64,000 nucleotides of DNA from Chloroflexus aurantiacus J-10-fl. Lineage in GTDB: Bacteria > Chloroflexota > Chloroflexia > Chloroflexales > Chloroflexaceae. The number at the start of each line of letters is the position of its first letter. Within the stretch, counting starts at the first letter, position 1. Shown in pieces: positions 30,592 to 39,023 of the stretch. Location: positions 4,898,001 through 4,962,000 of the forward strand of contig NC_010175.1 in the NCBI RefSeq assembly GCF_000018865.1, in the 5' to 3' direction. Below the pieces are notes generated by a model. It did not search any database. It saw only the letters and a list, made by a program, of their open reading frames with translations, and had not been told where the DNA came from. The position numbers were made by a program, and so were the translations under genes.

Positions 30592-30816
30592 GGTGAGGGC
30601 GGACAAGGCAACGAGGGATCCCGGCGCCGCCACCGGTACGACGACCGCCTGACGGCCATCGGCCAGGCCACGGTCAGCACGAACACAACGATAGCGGCAG
30701 AGGAGGGGGGCACGCGCACTATCAGCGCCCCGTACGCCACGCCGGCGGGTACGCGCGATGAGGGACCTGGCCGGCACACGGCTGAGCCGCTGAGCCGGGA
30801 GCGTGGCGCGACGTGA
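30592..30816 (+). pseudogene. short Rhs repeat remnant
   Basis: The frame contains HRYDDRLTAIGQATVS, an RHS/YD-repeat-like stretch, then unrelated sequence to a stop at 30814. It is probably debris of a core that once preceded toxin tip 8. Confidence 0.4.
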
Positions 30817-30846
30817 TAGTCCACCCCGACCCTGCACACCACCACC

Positions 30847-31314
30847 GTGCTGCCCGTCGTCCCCGGCGGCGGATGGGCACTGATCCGCGCCGCCGCCCAC
30901 GCTGACGAGGCAGCGGGTGCCCTGCACGCTATGGCCCACGCCGATGAGGCGGCGGGGGCGGCGCAGGCGGCGGCGCGGGGGACGATTGCTGAGGAGATCG
31001 CCCAGCAACTGCCACGAGGCGGCACCTACAAGCTGATCGATCAACGAACCGGAGAGGTTCGGTACGTGGGGCGCACCAGGGATTTGGCGAGGCGTGAGGC
31101 AGAGCATGCGCGTGACCCGGACAAAGCAGGTCTATATTTTGAAGTAGACTGGAGAACTGACGATTATCGTGTCATGCGGGGGCGAGAGCAGATGCTCTAC
31201 GAGCAATATCAGCCGGACAAAAATCGCCTGCGCCCCATCAGCCCCCGCAATCCGCACAGGTCCCAGTATCTGGAGGCTGCACGACAGTTCGAGGCAAGTA
31301 GGGGTCAGGAGTAA
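30847..31314 (+). CDS. Rhs toxin tip 8, GIY-YIG-like nuclease
   Basis: This 155-residue frame opens with GTG 30847 in VVPGGGWALIRAAAHADEA, the same linker as tips 2 and 10, then a toxin domain: GGTYKLIDQRTGEVRYVGRT, DLARREAEHARD, and QMLYEQYQPDKNRLRPISPR. The Tyr-Lys-Leu/Tyr-Val-Gly-Arg pattern, a following RRE-x-EH helix and a late Glu (REQMLYEQ) fit the GIY-YIG endonuclease fold. The core segment NPQDLNRY is absent, so it is a truncated tip. The partner starts 5 bp after the stop. Confidence 0.65.
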   Translation: MLPVVPGGGWALIRAAAHADEAAGALHAMAHADEAAGAAQAAARGTIAEEIAQQLPRGGTYKLIDQRTGEVRYVGRTRDLARREAEHARDPDKAGLYFEVDWRTDDYRVMRGREQMLYEQYQPDKNRLRPISPRNPHRSQYLEAARQFEASRGQE

Positions 31315-31319
31315 CGCCG

Positions 31320-32375
31320 ATGACGGAAAAGAAAACCCGCAGAAAACACATCAGATATGCGGAGGGCCAGTGGTTTGCTGTGCCTTTGAAGGACGGTGGC
31401 TACGCTTTGGGGATCATCGTGCGCGGCAGCTCCAAAACCAGAGGTGGGCTGGGCTATTTCTTTGGCCCGCGCTATCCAGACGTTCCCGATGAGGACGAAA
31501 CCTGGCGCAAACAGCCCGCGGAGGCGATTCTTATTGCTCGGTTCGGCGACCTGGGGATCATCCGGGGACAGTGGCCGCTGATTGCCAGCACCCGTCCTTT
31601 CCGCCGCGAGGACTGGCCGGTGCCCAAGTTTCATCGCGTTGACGCCCTCAACCCCGATAAGGGTTGGCTCGTCGAGTATCACCAGGATATGAATGGATTT
31701 GCTCCCCCCGAGCGAGAGACGTACACGGACACAAAAAAAATAGCCCATCTCCCAGAAGATCGCGTTTGCGGCTATGTATCGGTTGAGATCGAGTTGACGA
31801 CACTCATTTCTGCGCACGAGATTGCCTTATTCGGCGAGCCTCGCGGCAGGCGCATCAAATACGGCGAAGGCCAGTGGTTTGCCGTGCCGTTGCCGGATGG
31901 CGGCTATGGTCTGGGGATCATCGTGCGCGGCAGCTCCAAAACCAGAGGCGGGCTGGGCTATTTCTTTGGCCCGCGCTATCCAGACGTTCCCGATGAGGAC
32001 GAAACCTGGCGCAAACAGCCCGCGGATGCAGTTCTTGTCGCGTGGTTCTTGGACGATGGGATCAGCTGGGGGCAGTGGCCGCTGATCCCCAGCACTCGAC
32101 CCTTTCGCCGCGAAGAATGGCCGGTGCCTGCGTTTTGGCGCTTTGAGCCGGGTAACCTGGGTAAGGGCTGGGTTGTTGCGTATCGCCAGGATGATGATGG
32201 GTCGAAGATTCCTGAGCAGCAAACCTATGTGGATGCGAAAAGGGCAGGCCGCCTTCCAGACGATAGGGTTGATAGCTTTGCGGGTATTGAGTCACGGTTA
32301 GAGACGATCTTTTCTGACCAGGAGCGCTCATTGAAGAAAGCCCGCAGGAAGCCCGATGCGGGTGCTGAAGGATAG
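31320..32375 (+). CDS. tandem Imm26-like immunity protein
   Basis: This 351-residue protein is made of two copies of one domain, at about 9-135 and 177-305. Each starts with YGEGQWFAVPL or a close variant, then GGY-LGIIVRGSSKTRGG and GYFFGPRYPDVPDEDETW. The pattern matches Imm26, a known immunity family of polymorphic toxins. Parts of the two copies are nearly identical at DNA level, so the duplication is recent. The ATG is 5 bp after the GIY-YIG toxin, with AGGAGTAAC upstream. Doubling may tighten binding or cover two toxin variants. Confidence 0.72.
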   Translation: MTEKKTRRKHIRYAEGQWFAVPLKDGGYALGIIVRGSSKTRGGLGYFFGPRYPDVPDEDETWRKQPAEAILIARFGDLGIIRGQWPLIASTRPFRREDWPVPKFHRVDALNPDKGWLVEYHQDMNGFAPPERETYTDTKKIAHLPEDRVCGYVSVEIELTTLISAHEIALFGEPRGRRIKYGEGQWFAVPLPDGGYGLGIIVRGSSKTRGGLGYFFGPRYPDVPDEDETWRKQPADAVLVAWFLDDGISWGQWPLIPSTRPFRREEWPVPAFWRFEPGNLGKGWVVAYRQDDDGSKIPEQQTYVDAKRAGRLPDDRVDSFAGIESRLETIFSDQERSLKKARRKPDAGAEG

Positions 32376-32519
32376 CAGTTGCCATTCGCCCGAAGGACGG
32401 CAAATGCGTGTTGGCGATCACTGGGTGATATGGACAGGTTGTTTCTTCGGTCCGTGCTCCTGGAAAGCTCCTTGATGACACCAAGACCTAATGCATATAG
32501 CTCGCGGCAATCTTCGGAG

Positions 32520-32789
32520 GGAATGGACGCCGATCCGCAGCACCCGTCCAAGTTCGGCACGGCAGACCTCGACCGCGTGACGCAATCGTCGGGACGGCCA
32601 ACCCGCATCCATCAGCAGGTGCGTCAATGACTGAAAACGTATCAGAATGTCGAGGCAGAGGTAATCAATGACCTTGGCTACGTCACGACACAACAGGCGA
32701 AGCAGGCCGAGCGCGCTGCCTTGCAACGCTACTATGCCCAAACCGGACGGATCCCACCGGGCAATCAGCGCAGCTTTCGACCGGAATAG
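32520..32789 (+). pseudogene. Rhs toxin tip 9 remnant with in-frame TGA
   Basis: One frame reads GMDADPQHPSKFGTADLD, continues RPTRIHQQVRQ, meets TGA at 32628-32630, and goes on LKTYQNVEAEVINDLGYVTT to QTGRIPPGNQRSFRPE and TAG. The tail ending GNQRSFRP is familiar from Rhs toxin ends, but I cannot name the activity. The front of the toxin is missing. The 130 bp before it hold no clear feature. Confidence 0.55.
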
Positions 32790-32801
32790 GAAGACACGCA
32801 T

Positions 32802-33188
32802 ATGGTCATTGTCACATGCTTTGCATGGGAGGCGAAAGACCCGTACTGCTTGAACACCAGGTCGGCTATACAGGAGACTTTGAACACACATTTCCCGACC
32901 TGGACGGGGTTTCTCAAGCGCAAGCCAGATTATGACTTATGGTTCTACCTGATAGCGAAGAAAGGCGTGACGACGCTTGCGGTCAAAGGCCCAGACATCT
33001 CGCGGCGGCACAAGGAGTATGTCTACGGCATCTACCTGCCCGAAGTGATTGCCGATGTGCACGAGTATCTGGACCTGGTCTTTGCCGGGATCGGGCAAGT
33101 CCTGGCAGGGTTTGGGGTTAGCGCGGATGCAGTGGCCCAGATGAAGCAGGAATGTAAGGCGAAGTTGGGATTGAACGCAGCGAGCTAG
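32802..33188 (+). CDS. candidate immunity protein 9
   Basis: This is a 128-residue soluble protein (YDLWFYLIAKKGVTTLAVK, RRHKEYVYGIYLPEVIAD). ATG 32802 lies 12 bp after the toxin remnant stop; the sequence before it (GGAAGACACATATG-like) gives a usable ribosome site. It is intact whereas its toxin has a nonsense codon. No family is assigned with certainty. Confidence 0.58.
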   Translation: MVIVTCFAWEAKDPYCLNTRSAIQETLNTHFPTWTGFLKRKPDYDLWFYLIAKKGVTTLAVKGPDISRRHKEYVYGIYLPEVIADVHEYLDLVFAGIGQVLAGFGVSADAVAQMKQECKAKLGLNAAS

Positions 33189-33404
33189 CGCTCGGCCCAC
33201 TGCAGCGCCGTCTGCGGAACGCCTGTTCCTCCTGCGACCCGTTGACACGTGAGAGATGGCCCCTGCCGCAGCGCACGGACAGCGCCGCTTTCCTGAACAG
33301 GCGCGGCGGTATCATCATCCAACCGGGCATCAGGCAGGGAAGCGTACCTCTCTCGCCATCAGCACTGCGGCCGTCTGACCGCACGTGCGACGCTCCTCTA
33401 TCCC

Positions 33405-33671
33405 TCCGGCACGGGGGTGGTAGTCCGCGCCGCTGCCCACGCCGATGAGGCAGCGGCTGCCCTGCACGCTATGGCCCACGCCGATGAGGCGGCGGGTGCG
33501 GCGCAGGCGGGGGGAAGGGGTGGGAATGAGTTTATCGATGATCTCCCTGATGACAACATCCTTTGCCAATATTCGCGTCCTCCCAAGGATGGACAATTTC
33601 AGGGATTCCCTAAAGACCTCCATCCTGGTGAGCGCGGTATGTCCTGCCAGATAGCAGCGCAATTGCGGTAA
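33405..33671 (+). pseudogene. Rhs toxin tip 10 remnant
   Basis: It starts inside the linker (GTGVVVRAAAHADEA, ALHAMAHADEAAGAA), then about 45 residues of toxin (NEFIDDLPDDNILCQYSRPP) to a stop at 33669. The toxin is much shorter than its relatives and has no core segment. 33189-33400 and 33672-33900 hold no other recognisable gene. Confidence 0.5.
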
Positions 33672-33906
33672 TGATCCTGTTCGAGGATGTCGGGAATCGT
33701 TCGAGAGAATGCCTGGAGCGGGCAACTGAGTTCGTCCAACACCCGGTAGCAGAGTGATAGAACGACAGGATGTCAGCAAAACCATATTGCACGTTCCGTT
33801 ACCCCACTTTACAATGGGAGTGTCTGCACCTGTCAGACGATCGCCAAAGTCGTTGCGCTACAACAGGACAAAGCACGCAACTTGATACACGAAGTAAGGA
33901 CCTGCT

Positions 33907-34161
33907 GTGCCGACAGCTCTTCGCATTGGTGCCTACCGTTTCTACTTCTATTCGCACGACTGCGGCGAACCGCGCCATATGCACGTGGATCGAGAAAACA
34001 GGAGTGCCAAATTCTGGCTTGACCCTGATGTATCGCTCGCAGAAAATCACGGCTACAGCCGCCAGGAACTCCGCACAATCGAACGAATCATACGCGACCA
34101 TCGAGAGAGGTTATGCAATGAATGGGACGCCTTCTGTCGTGGTGACACTGGTACTTCCTAG
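33907..34161 (+). CDS. DUF4160 protein
   Basis: This 84-residue protein has the DUF4160 pattern: RIGAYRFYFYSHDCGEPRHMHV near the start, AKFWL and a C-terminal helical part (HRERLCNEWDAF). Members usually form two-gene units with DUF2442 partners, thought to be toxin-antitoxin-like. The start GTG 33907 has AAGGA upstream. It overlaps the downstream DUF2442 gene by 44 nt. A decayed second pair is at 41994-42583. Confidence 0.8.
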   Translation: MPTALRIGAYRFYFYSHDCGEPRHMHVDRENRSAKFWLDPDVSLAENHGYSRQELRTIERIIRDHRERLCNEWDAFCRGDTGTS

Positions 34162-34432
34162 GGTGATCAACGTCACTGTGACGGATGATACGCTGGCGGT
34201 GGATTTAGACGATGGACGAACCATTGCTATCCCCATCGGCTGGTACCCACGGCTGGCATACGGAACCCCTGCTGAGCGGGCCAATTTTGAAATCAGCAGC
34301 GCCGGGTACGGCATCCATTGGCCGGACCTCGACGAAGACATCAGTGTTGAAGGTTTACTCTTGGGCAAGAAATCTACTGAGAGTCGTGCTTCATTTGAGC
34401 GATGGCTGCAACGACGGAGGCAAGAATCATAG
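34118..34432 (+). CDS. DUF2442 protein
   Basis: This 104-residue protein matches DUF2442: VINVTVTDDTLAVDLDDGR, IPIGWYPRLAYGTP, GYGIHWPDLDEDISVEGLL. ATG 34118 has GAGAGG 8 nt upstream and sits inside the end of the DUF4160 gene in another frame, so translation is coupled. The pair is inserted among Rhs cassettes, after the toxin tip 10 remnant. Function is not known for the family beyond its conserved pairing. Confidence 0.82.
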   Translation: MNGTPSVVVTLVLPRVINVTVTDDTLAVDLDDGRTIAIPIGWYPRLAYGTPAERANFEISSAGYGIHWPDLDEDISVEGLLLGKKSTESRASFERWLQRRRQES

Positions 34433-34499
34433 TCGTGCGCTGTATGAAGCCTGCCTGGTGGCAGGTTGGTTATGGGTCATCGTATGTCAGACGCAGTGC

Positions 34500-34541
34500 T
34501 GTGACAAACCCGTCATGAACAGTAGTACCAGTGTATAGGGA
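34500..34541 (+). repeat. cassette-junction element, degenerate copy 3
   Basis: It retains CCCGTCATGAACAGTAGTA and TATAGGGAG before the Rhs segment at 34542, but the first hairpin is lost. Confidence 0.45.
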
Positions 34542-35204
34542 GTGCAGCGCGGCAGCAGCCCGGCCACCCCACAGCACCTGACCCGCTCCGCCGATGCGTT
34601 GAACAATCCACTGCCCTCCACCGACCCGACGGGGCATTTGCCGCTGCTGCCGGTGCTCATTGCTGGCGGGCTGGCGCTGCGGAAGGCGATTGACGACGGC
34701 TGGACGACGTGGGATGCCGTGCAAGCCACCCGCACGCTGGCCGACCCGGAGGCTCCTGCTGAGGAGAAGCGCGCGGCGACCGTCAACCTGGCCCTGACCG
34801 CTGCGCTGGAAGCGGCCGAACCTGATGACCTGCTGCCGGTCGGCTTGCCCCGCGATGACTTGCTTCGGGTTGGGATCATCGGGGGGAGCAAGGGGGCAGG
34901 GAAATCATTACCCGCTGCGTATGAGATCGCGAAGGCTGGTGGCCGTCAGGCTGGCATTCTCAAAAACTATCTCTCACGGCGTTCGGCAGAAATTGAGCGT
35001 GCACTACGCAGCCTGGAGCGGCAGGCCGCACTGCATCGTGACAAGCTTGCCAATCCCGCACAGTATGCCGAAGAGTGGGAAGCCATGACTGCCGAGCGAC
35101 GGAAAGCTCTACTGCGTTACTGGCATAAAGAAGCTACCAATTACGCAGAGCAAGCTGATGTGCTGCGCGGCCTGCTGATGGAACGTAGTCAAGGAGGCTC
35201 GTGA
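34542..35204 (+). CDS. displaced Rhs toxin tip 11 (second copy of tip 5)
   Basis: ATG 34542 starts MQRGSSPATPQHLTRSADA and NNPLPSTDPTGHLP, a diverged core junction, so this copy has a start codon though no clear ribosome site. The pre-toxin part differs from tip 5 at many sites, but from about residue 115 on (GIIGGSKGAGKSLPAAYEI) it is almost identical. This sharp change in divergence points to recent conversion or duplication of the toxin end with its immunity gene. Confidence 0.6.
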   Translation: MQRGSSPATPQHLTRSADALNNPLPSTDPTGHLPLLPVLIAGGLALRKAIDDGWTTWDAVQATRTLADPEAPAEEKRAATVNLALTAALEAAEPDDLLPVGLPRDDLLRVGIIGGSKGAGKSLPAAYEIAKAGGRQAGILKNYLSRRSAEIERALRSLERQAALHRDKLANPAQYAEEWEAMTAERRKALLRYWHKEATNYAEQADVLRGLLMERSQGGS

Positions 35205-35459
35205 ATGGATGAAAAGACCCTTATCTATTTTTTGCAGTATTTTGCAGGGCTTTTGTACGAACGAGCCTTGGAAAGTAAGGAGCGATGCACGGCTGCTCAG
35301 AAGAGACCCGATAAGCCTAGCAGTCGTGACTTTGCGTGCGGGCATGCTCAGGCTTACTATGAGGTGCTGTCTACGTTTGTGCATCAAGCTGAGGTCTTTG
35401 GTATTCCGGCTGATCAGCTCGGCATCCCCAACATCGATCCCGATGAGCTGCTGCGCTAG
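35205..35459 (+). CDS. candidate immunity protein 5, copy 2
   Basis: This 84-residue copy of the gene at 25292 differs at one visible residue (Ser for Gly near position 39). It starts right after the toxin TGA with the same GGAGG site. The identity extends past the stop for about 100 bp through the hairpin element, so the whole immunity-junction block was duplicated. Confidence 0.65.
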   Translation: MDEKTLIYFLQYFAGLLYERALESKERCTAAQKRPDKPSSRDFACGHAQAYYEVLSTFVHQAEVFGIPADQLGIPNIDPDELLR

Positions 35460-35490
35460 CATAGCGTCCATTCTAGCCTGGACACCAACC

Positions 35491-35570
35491 AACTGCTATC
35501 GTAGCATGCGATAGTAATCACTCCCCGTCTCTCCAACAGCCCATCATGAACAGTCGTACCAGGTGATGGG
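35491..35570 (+). repeat. cassette-junction hairpin element, copy 4
   Basis: CTATCG (35496-35501) pairs with CGATAG (35509-35514), and CCCATCA (35540-35546) pairs with TGATGGG (35564-35570). It lies between immunity copy 2 and the last tip remnant. Confidence 0.65.
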
Positions 35571-35850
35571 GAGCGTAGTACCAGTAGCGGCCCGGTCAAT
35601 CCACAGCACCTGACCCGCTCCGCCGATACGCGGAGCAATCCACTGAAATATACCGATCCGACGGAGCATCTGCCGCTGCTGCCGGTGCTGCTCGTTGGCG
35701 GGCTGGCGCTGCTGAAGGCGATTGACGACGGCTGGACGGCGTGGGATACAACTCACCCCTCCCTGTACCTGCACCTCCAAATCGGTACATACCCCACGGA
35801 CACCATCCTGCCCCTCCACCTTCATCGACCAGAGCGGCACTATCCGCGAT
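35571..35850 (+). pseudogene. Rhs toxin tip 12 remnant, end of the array
   Basis: One frame reads SSTSSGPVNPQHLTRSADT, TDPTEHLPLLPVLLVGGLA and LLKAIDDGWTAWD, as in tips 5 and 11. It then changes to unrelated sequence (TTHPSLYLHLQIGTYP) and ends at a stop. The toxin body is lost. It marks the right border of the Rhs array. Confidence 0.65.
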
Positions 35851-35954
35851 AACGCAAACAACCTGGGTGCCTGGCGACTTCTGGAGTGGCGTGCGGGATT
35901 GCCGTTTGCAACGACAGCGTGATCAGTCCGGTGGTCGATGCAGGCACCACGTTC

Positions 35955-36272
35955 CTCTCCTCGTTCCTACTCCCTACTCCCCCCTCCCTACTCCTTATCT
36001 CCTCCCTCCTATTTCCTATCTCCTCTCCCCTCTCTCCTCGTCCCTACGCCCTACCCTCTCCCCCTATTTCCTATCTCCTCTCTCCTATTTCCTATTTCCT
36101 ATCTCCTCTCCCCTCTCTCCTCGTCCCTACTCCCTCTCCCTACTCCCTCTCTCCTATCTCCTCGTCCCTACTCCCCCTCCCTACTCCCTCTCTCCTATCT
36201 CCTCGTCCCTACTCCCCTTCCCTACTCCCTCTCTCCTCCCTCCTATTTCCTATCTCCTATCTCCTATTTCCT
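35955..36272 (+). repeat. 318-bp pyrimidine tract
   Basis: The plus strand is almost only C and T, built of irregular units such as CTCCTCGTCCCTACTCCC and CTCCTATCTCCT. It sits between the Rhs array and galK. All three plus-strand frames stay open by composition, so these are not genes. Mirror-like parts could form triplex DNA. Confidence 0.85.
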
Positions 36273-36274
36273 CA

Positions 36275-36300
36275 AAAAGTGATATAGTACGCAAGACAAC
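36275..36300 (+). promoter_or_regulatory. candidate extended -10 promoter of galK
   Basis: TGATATAGT just after the pyrimidine tract fits a TGN-extended -10 box about 60 bp before the galK start. No good -35 is seen. Confidence 0.35.
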
Positions 36301-36347
36301 ACAAAGCGCTCGTATCACTCGCGGGGTGTTCCTGCTGGAGTAAGGTT

Positions 36348-37520
36348 ATGTACGAATTATCTACACTGTACGCTGCATTTGAGCAGTACTTCGGTCATCC
36401 ACCAACCCGCATCGCTCGCGCTCCTGGTCGGGTGAATTTGATCGGTGAGCACACCGATTACAACGATGGTTTTGTCTTCCCGATGGCGCTGGATCGCGCC
36501 ACCTATGTGGCGGCCCGGCCACGCAACGATCAGATTGTGCGGGTGTTTAGTATAAAGTTCCGCGACGAGGATCAGTTCGATTTACAGCAGATTGTGCGCG
36601 ATGAGCGCCGGCAGTGGGTGAATTATATTCGCGGTGTGGCAAAAGGGTTACTGGCCCGTGATTTGCCGCTGCGTGGTGCCGATTTAATGATCGATAGCGA
36701 TGTCCCGGCGGGGAGTGGTCTCTCGTCGTCGGCGGCACTGGAGGTGGCGGTTGGGTATACGTTTCAACTGCTGAACAATATCAACCTGCTCGGTGAGGAG
36801 CTGGCGCTGGTGGCGCAGGGCGCGGAGCATACGTTTGTTGGGGTCAAGTGTGGGATTATGGATCAGTTGATCGCTGCCCTGGGTGAAGCCGGCCATGCGC
36901 TGCTGATCGACTGCCGCGACTTGAGTTATCGTCCGGTGCCGATTCCCGCCGAAGCGCGGGTAGTCGTGTGCGATAGCGGTGTACGCCATCGCCTGGCCGG
37001 TTCCGAGTACAATCAGCGCCGCGCCGGTTGCGAAGAAGCGGTGCGCCTGCTCAAGCCGGCGTTGGGGAAGATTCAGGCGCTGCGTGATGTGCGTTCGAGC
37101 GATCTGGCTATGTACGGTCACCTGTTGCCGCCCGATTTGCTGCCGCTGGCCCGCCATGTGGTGAGCGAAAATGAACGCACGCTGGCGGCTGCCGAGGCGC
37201 TGGCTGCCGGTGATCTGGTGAAGATGGGCCAGTTGATGGTCGCTTCGCACGTAAGCTTGCGCGACGACTATCGGGTGAGTGTGCGCGAACTCGATACGCT
37301 CGTCGATCTGGCGCTGGCCGCACCGGGTTGCTTCGGCAGTCGCATGACCGGCGGTGGCTTCGGTGGTAGCACAGTGTCGCTGGTAGCCGCCGATCACGTT
37401 GATGCGTTCGTGGCAGCGATGGTAGACGGCTATGCCATTCGTACCGGACGCAAACTGCAACCGCTGGTCTGCACCGCCGGCGCCGGGGTGTCGTGTGTCT
37501 ACGCCAGCGAAGAGGAATAG
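36348..37520 (+). CDS. galK: galactokinase
   Basis: This 390-residue GHMP kinase phosphorylates galactose to galactose-1-phosphate in the Leloir pathway. It shows the galactokinase signature [15 protein letters not shown] (27-41), the ATP-binding motif [11 protein letters not shown] and the C-terminal motif [14 protein letters not shown]. The ATG at 36348 has TAAGGT just upstream. No other gal genes are in the window. It is separated from the Rhs array by the pyrimidine tract. Confidence 0.93.
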
Positions 37521-37822
37521 GGTCTCGCCCTGCGGATGGTTCGCCTGCGCGAGGCAAGCCGGTAGGGCGGCCATCCGCCGGTGGTGCGGAATCGCCACGG
37601 GGCAGGCAGGTGCGATTCAGCGCTGACCCACTCTCGCCAATTGCACGACCGCCCTGCCTGCCGGAGCGTAGTCTATAGCGGAAATATCGTATCGCCGACC
37701 GGCAAATCGTCAATCATCCATCCGTTTATCCCTATCAGGGGGGTGCTCGCGCCGGTGCCGGCGGGATAAGGCTGGACACGAGGCGCACGAGGAGATCGTG
37801 AGTACCCTTGTGGGAGGAGCGT
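37521..37822. other. gap between galK and the hydrolase gene
   Basis: About 300 bp without a gene. GGGGCAGGCAGG near 37598 and CCTGCCTGCC near 37653 are complementary arms with a long loop; their role is unclear. Confidence 0.4.
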
Positions 37823-38761
37823 ATGCTGGGTCGCATCTTTGCGCCACTGTCAACCGTTTCGCTGCCGTTGGTGTACGGGTTGAGCCATCGCGCGCTGCTG
37901 CGTATGGGGGCAACCAGCCAGGAGCGTTGTCTGAACGGGATTCGTGCTCACTATTACGCTATGCCGGCCCGTGGGGCGGGTGATCTGCCGGTGCTGCTGT
38001 TGCACGGGATCGCCGACCGCGCCCAGACCTGGTCGTTTGTGATGCCGCAATTGACCACGATTGGGCCGGTGTACGCGCTCGATCTGGCCGGGTTTGGGCT
38101 GAGTGGGTTTCCGCCCGGTCAGCGCTACGCCACCATCGATCAGCAGGTGGCACTGGTGCAGGCGTTTATTCGCGAGGTGATCGGACGACCGGCGTTACTG
38201 GTCGGCAACTCGATGGGTGGGTGGATTTCCATTCGGGTCGCGCTGGCCACGCCAGAACTGGTGGTTGGGCTGGTGCTGCTCGCGCCGGGGGGCGCAATCT
38301 TGCGTGGGCGCGAGTCGTGGGAGCCGTTTCTGCACACCATCGAGCTGGCCGATGCCCGCGCGGTACGGCAGGCTCTGCGCCAGATGTATGGCCGGCCACC
38401 GCTGCCGCTCTACCTGGCCGGCCACGGCCTGCGCTCAATCTTTCACCGCGACCCGGTGACCCAATTCATCGCCCATCTCGACGAACAGGCGATGCTGCGC
38501 CCCACCGACCTGCAAGCGCTTCAGGTGCCGACGGCGCTGATCTGGGGCGAGGCCGACCGCTTCCTGCCGCCCGAATCACGCGAGTTCTTCTGCGCCAATC
38601 TGCCCAACCCGCGCCTGCTGCTCTTGCCGGGCTGCGGCCACATGCCGCAACAGCAACGGCCACGCCAGGTTGCCGCCTTCATCCGGCGTTTTGCTCAGGA
38701 GATAAGCGGCCAGGCGCCGGCAACGACAGCCCAGCACCACAGCCAACACAGCGCAGGGTAA
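37823..38761 (+). CDS. alpha/beta hydrolase
   Basis: This 312-residue alpha/beta hydrolase has the oxyanion-side motif LLHGIADRAQTW, nucleophile elbow GNSMGGW (Ser), acid residue in IWGEADRFLP and catalytic His in PGCGHMPQQQ. The start ATG 37823 is chosen for GGGAGGAG just upstream; an in-frame GTG at 37808 is less likely. The N-terminal 60 residues include a hydrophobic segment. Substrate is unknown. The small gene 37 bp downstream may share its transcript. Confidence 0.85.
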   Translation: MLGRIFAPLSTVSLPLVYGLSHRALLRMGATSQERCLNGIRAHYYAMPARGAGDLPVLLLHGIADRAQTWSFVMPQLTTIGPVYALDLAGFGLSGFPPGQRYATIDQQVALVQAFIREVIGRPALLVGNSMGGWISIRVALATPELVVGLVLLAPGGAILRGRESWEPFLHTIELADARAVRQALRQMYGRPPLPLYLAGHGLRSIFHRDPVTQFIAHLDEQAMLRPTDLQALQVPTALIWGEADRFLPPESREFFCANLPNPRLLLLPGCGHMPQQQRPRQVAAFIRRFAQEISGQAPATTAQHHSQHSAG

Positions 38762-38798
38762 GCAAAAGGTCGTTCGTTGCTACAGAGAGGAAACCGCA

Positions 38799-39023
38799 AT
38801 GATCCTGTCCGGCACTCGTGAAGCGGTACTGCTGAGCGTGCAGCGGATTGATATTCACGGCACAATCTTCTACGACGTCACCTTCCATCACACCGGTGAA
38901 ACGCAACCGATCCGCGCCCGGATCGGGGCCGAGAGCGTCTATCCCAACCCCCAGCCCGGCGATCAGGTGTTGGTGAGCTATGTGGTGGGGGTGGTGACCA
39001 ACATCACCCCACGCCCGTCATAA
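38799..39023 (+). CDS. small hypothetical protein
   Basis: This is a 74-residue, beta-rich protein (YDVTFHHTGETQPIRARIG, QPGDQVLVSYVVGVVTN). The ATG follows GAGAGGAAACCGCA. It is 37 bp after the hydrolase gene in the same direction. The pattern suggests a small barrel of OB or SH3-like type, without firm evidence. Confidence 0.6.
   Translation: MILSGTREAVLLSVQRIDIHGTIFYDVTFHHTGETQPIRARIGAESVYPNPQPGDQVLVSYVVGVVTNITPRPS

Noticed and set aside
20092-35570. Integron attC sites and cassettes
   Set aside because: The junction hairpins lack the R and L box layout of attC, and no integron integrase is in the window. Homology at the Rhs junction explains the arrangement better.
35886-36343. Plus-strand frames rich in Ser, Pro, Leu and Tyr before galK
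   Set aside because: Low-complexity pyrimidine tract in which stop codons are rare by composition in all three frames.
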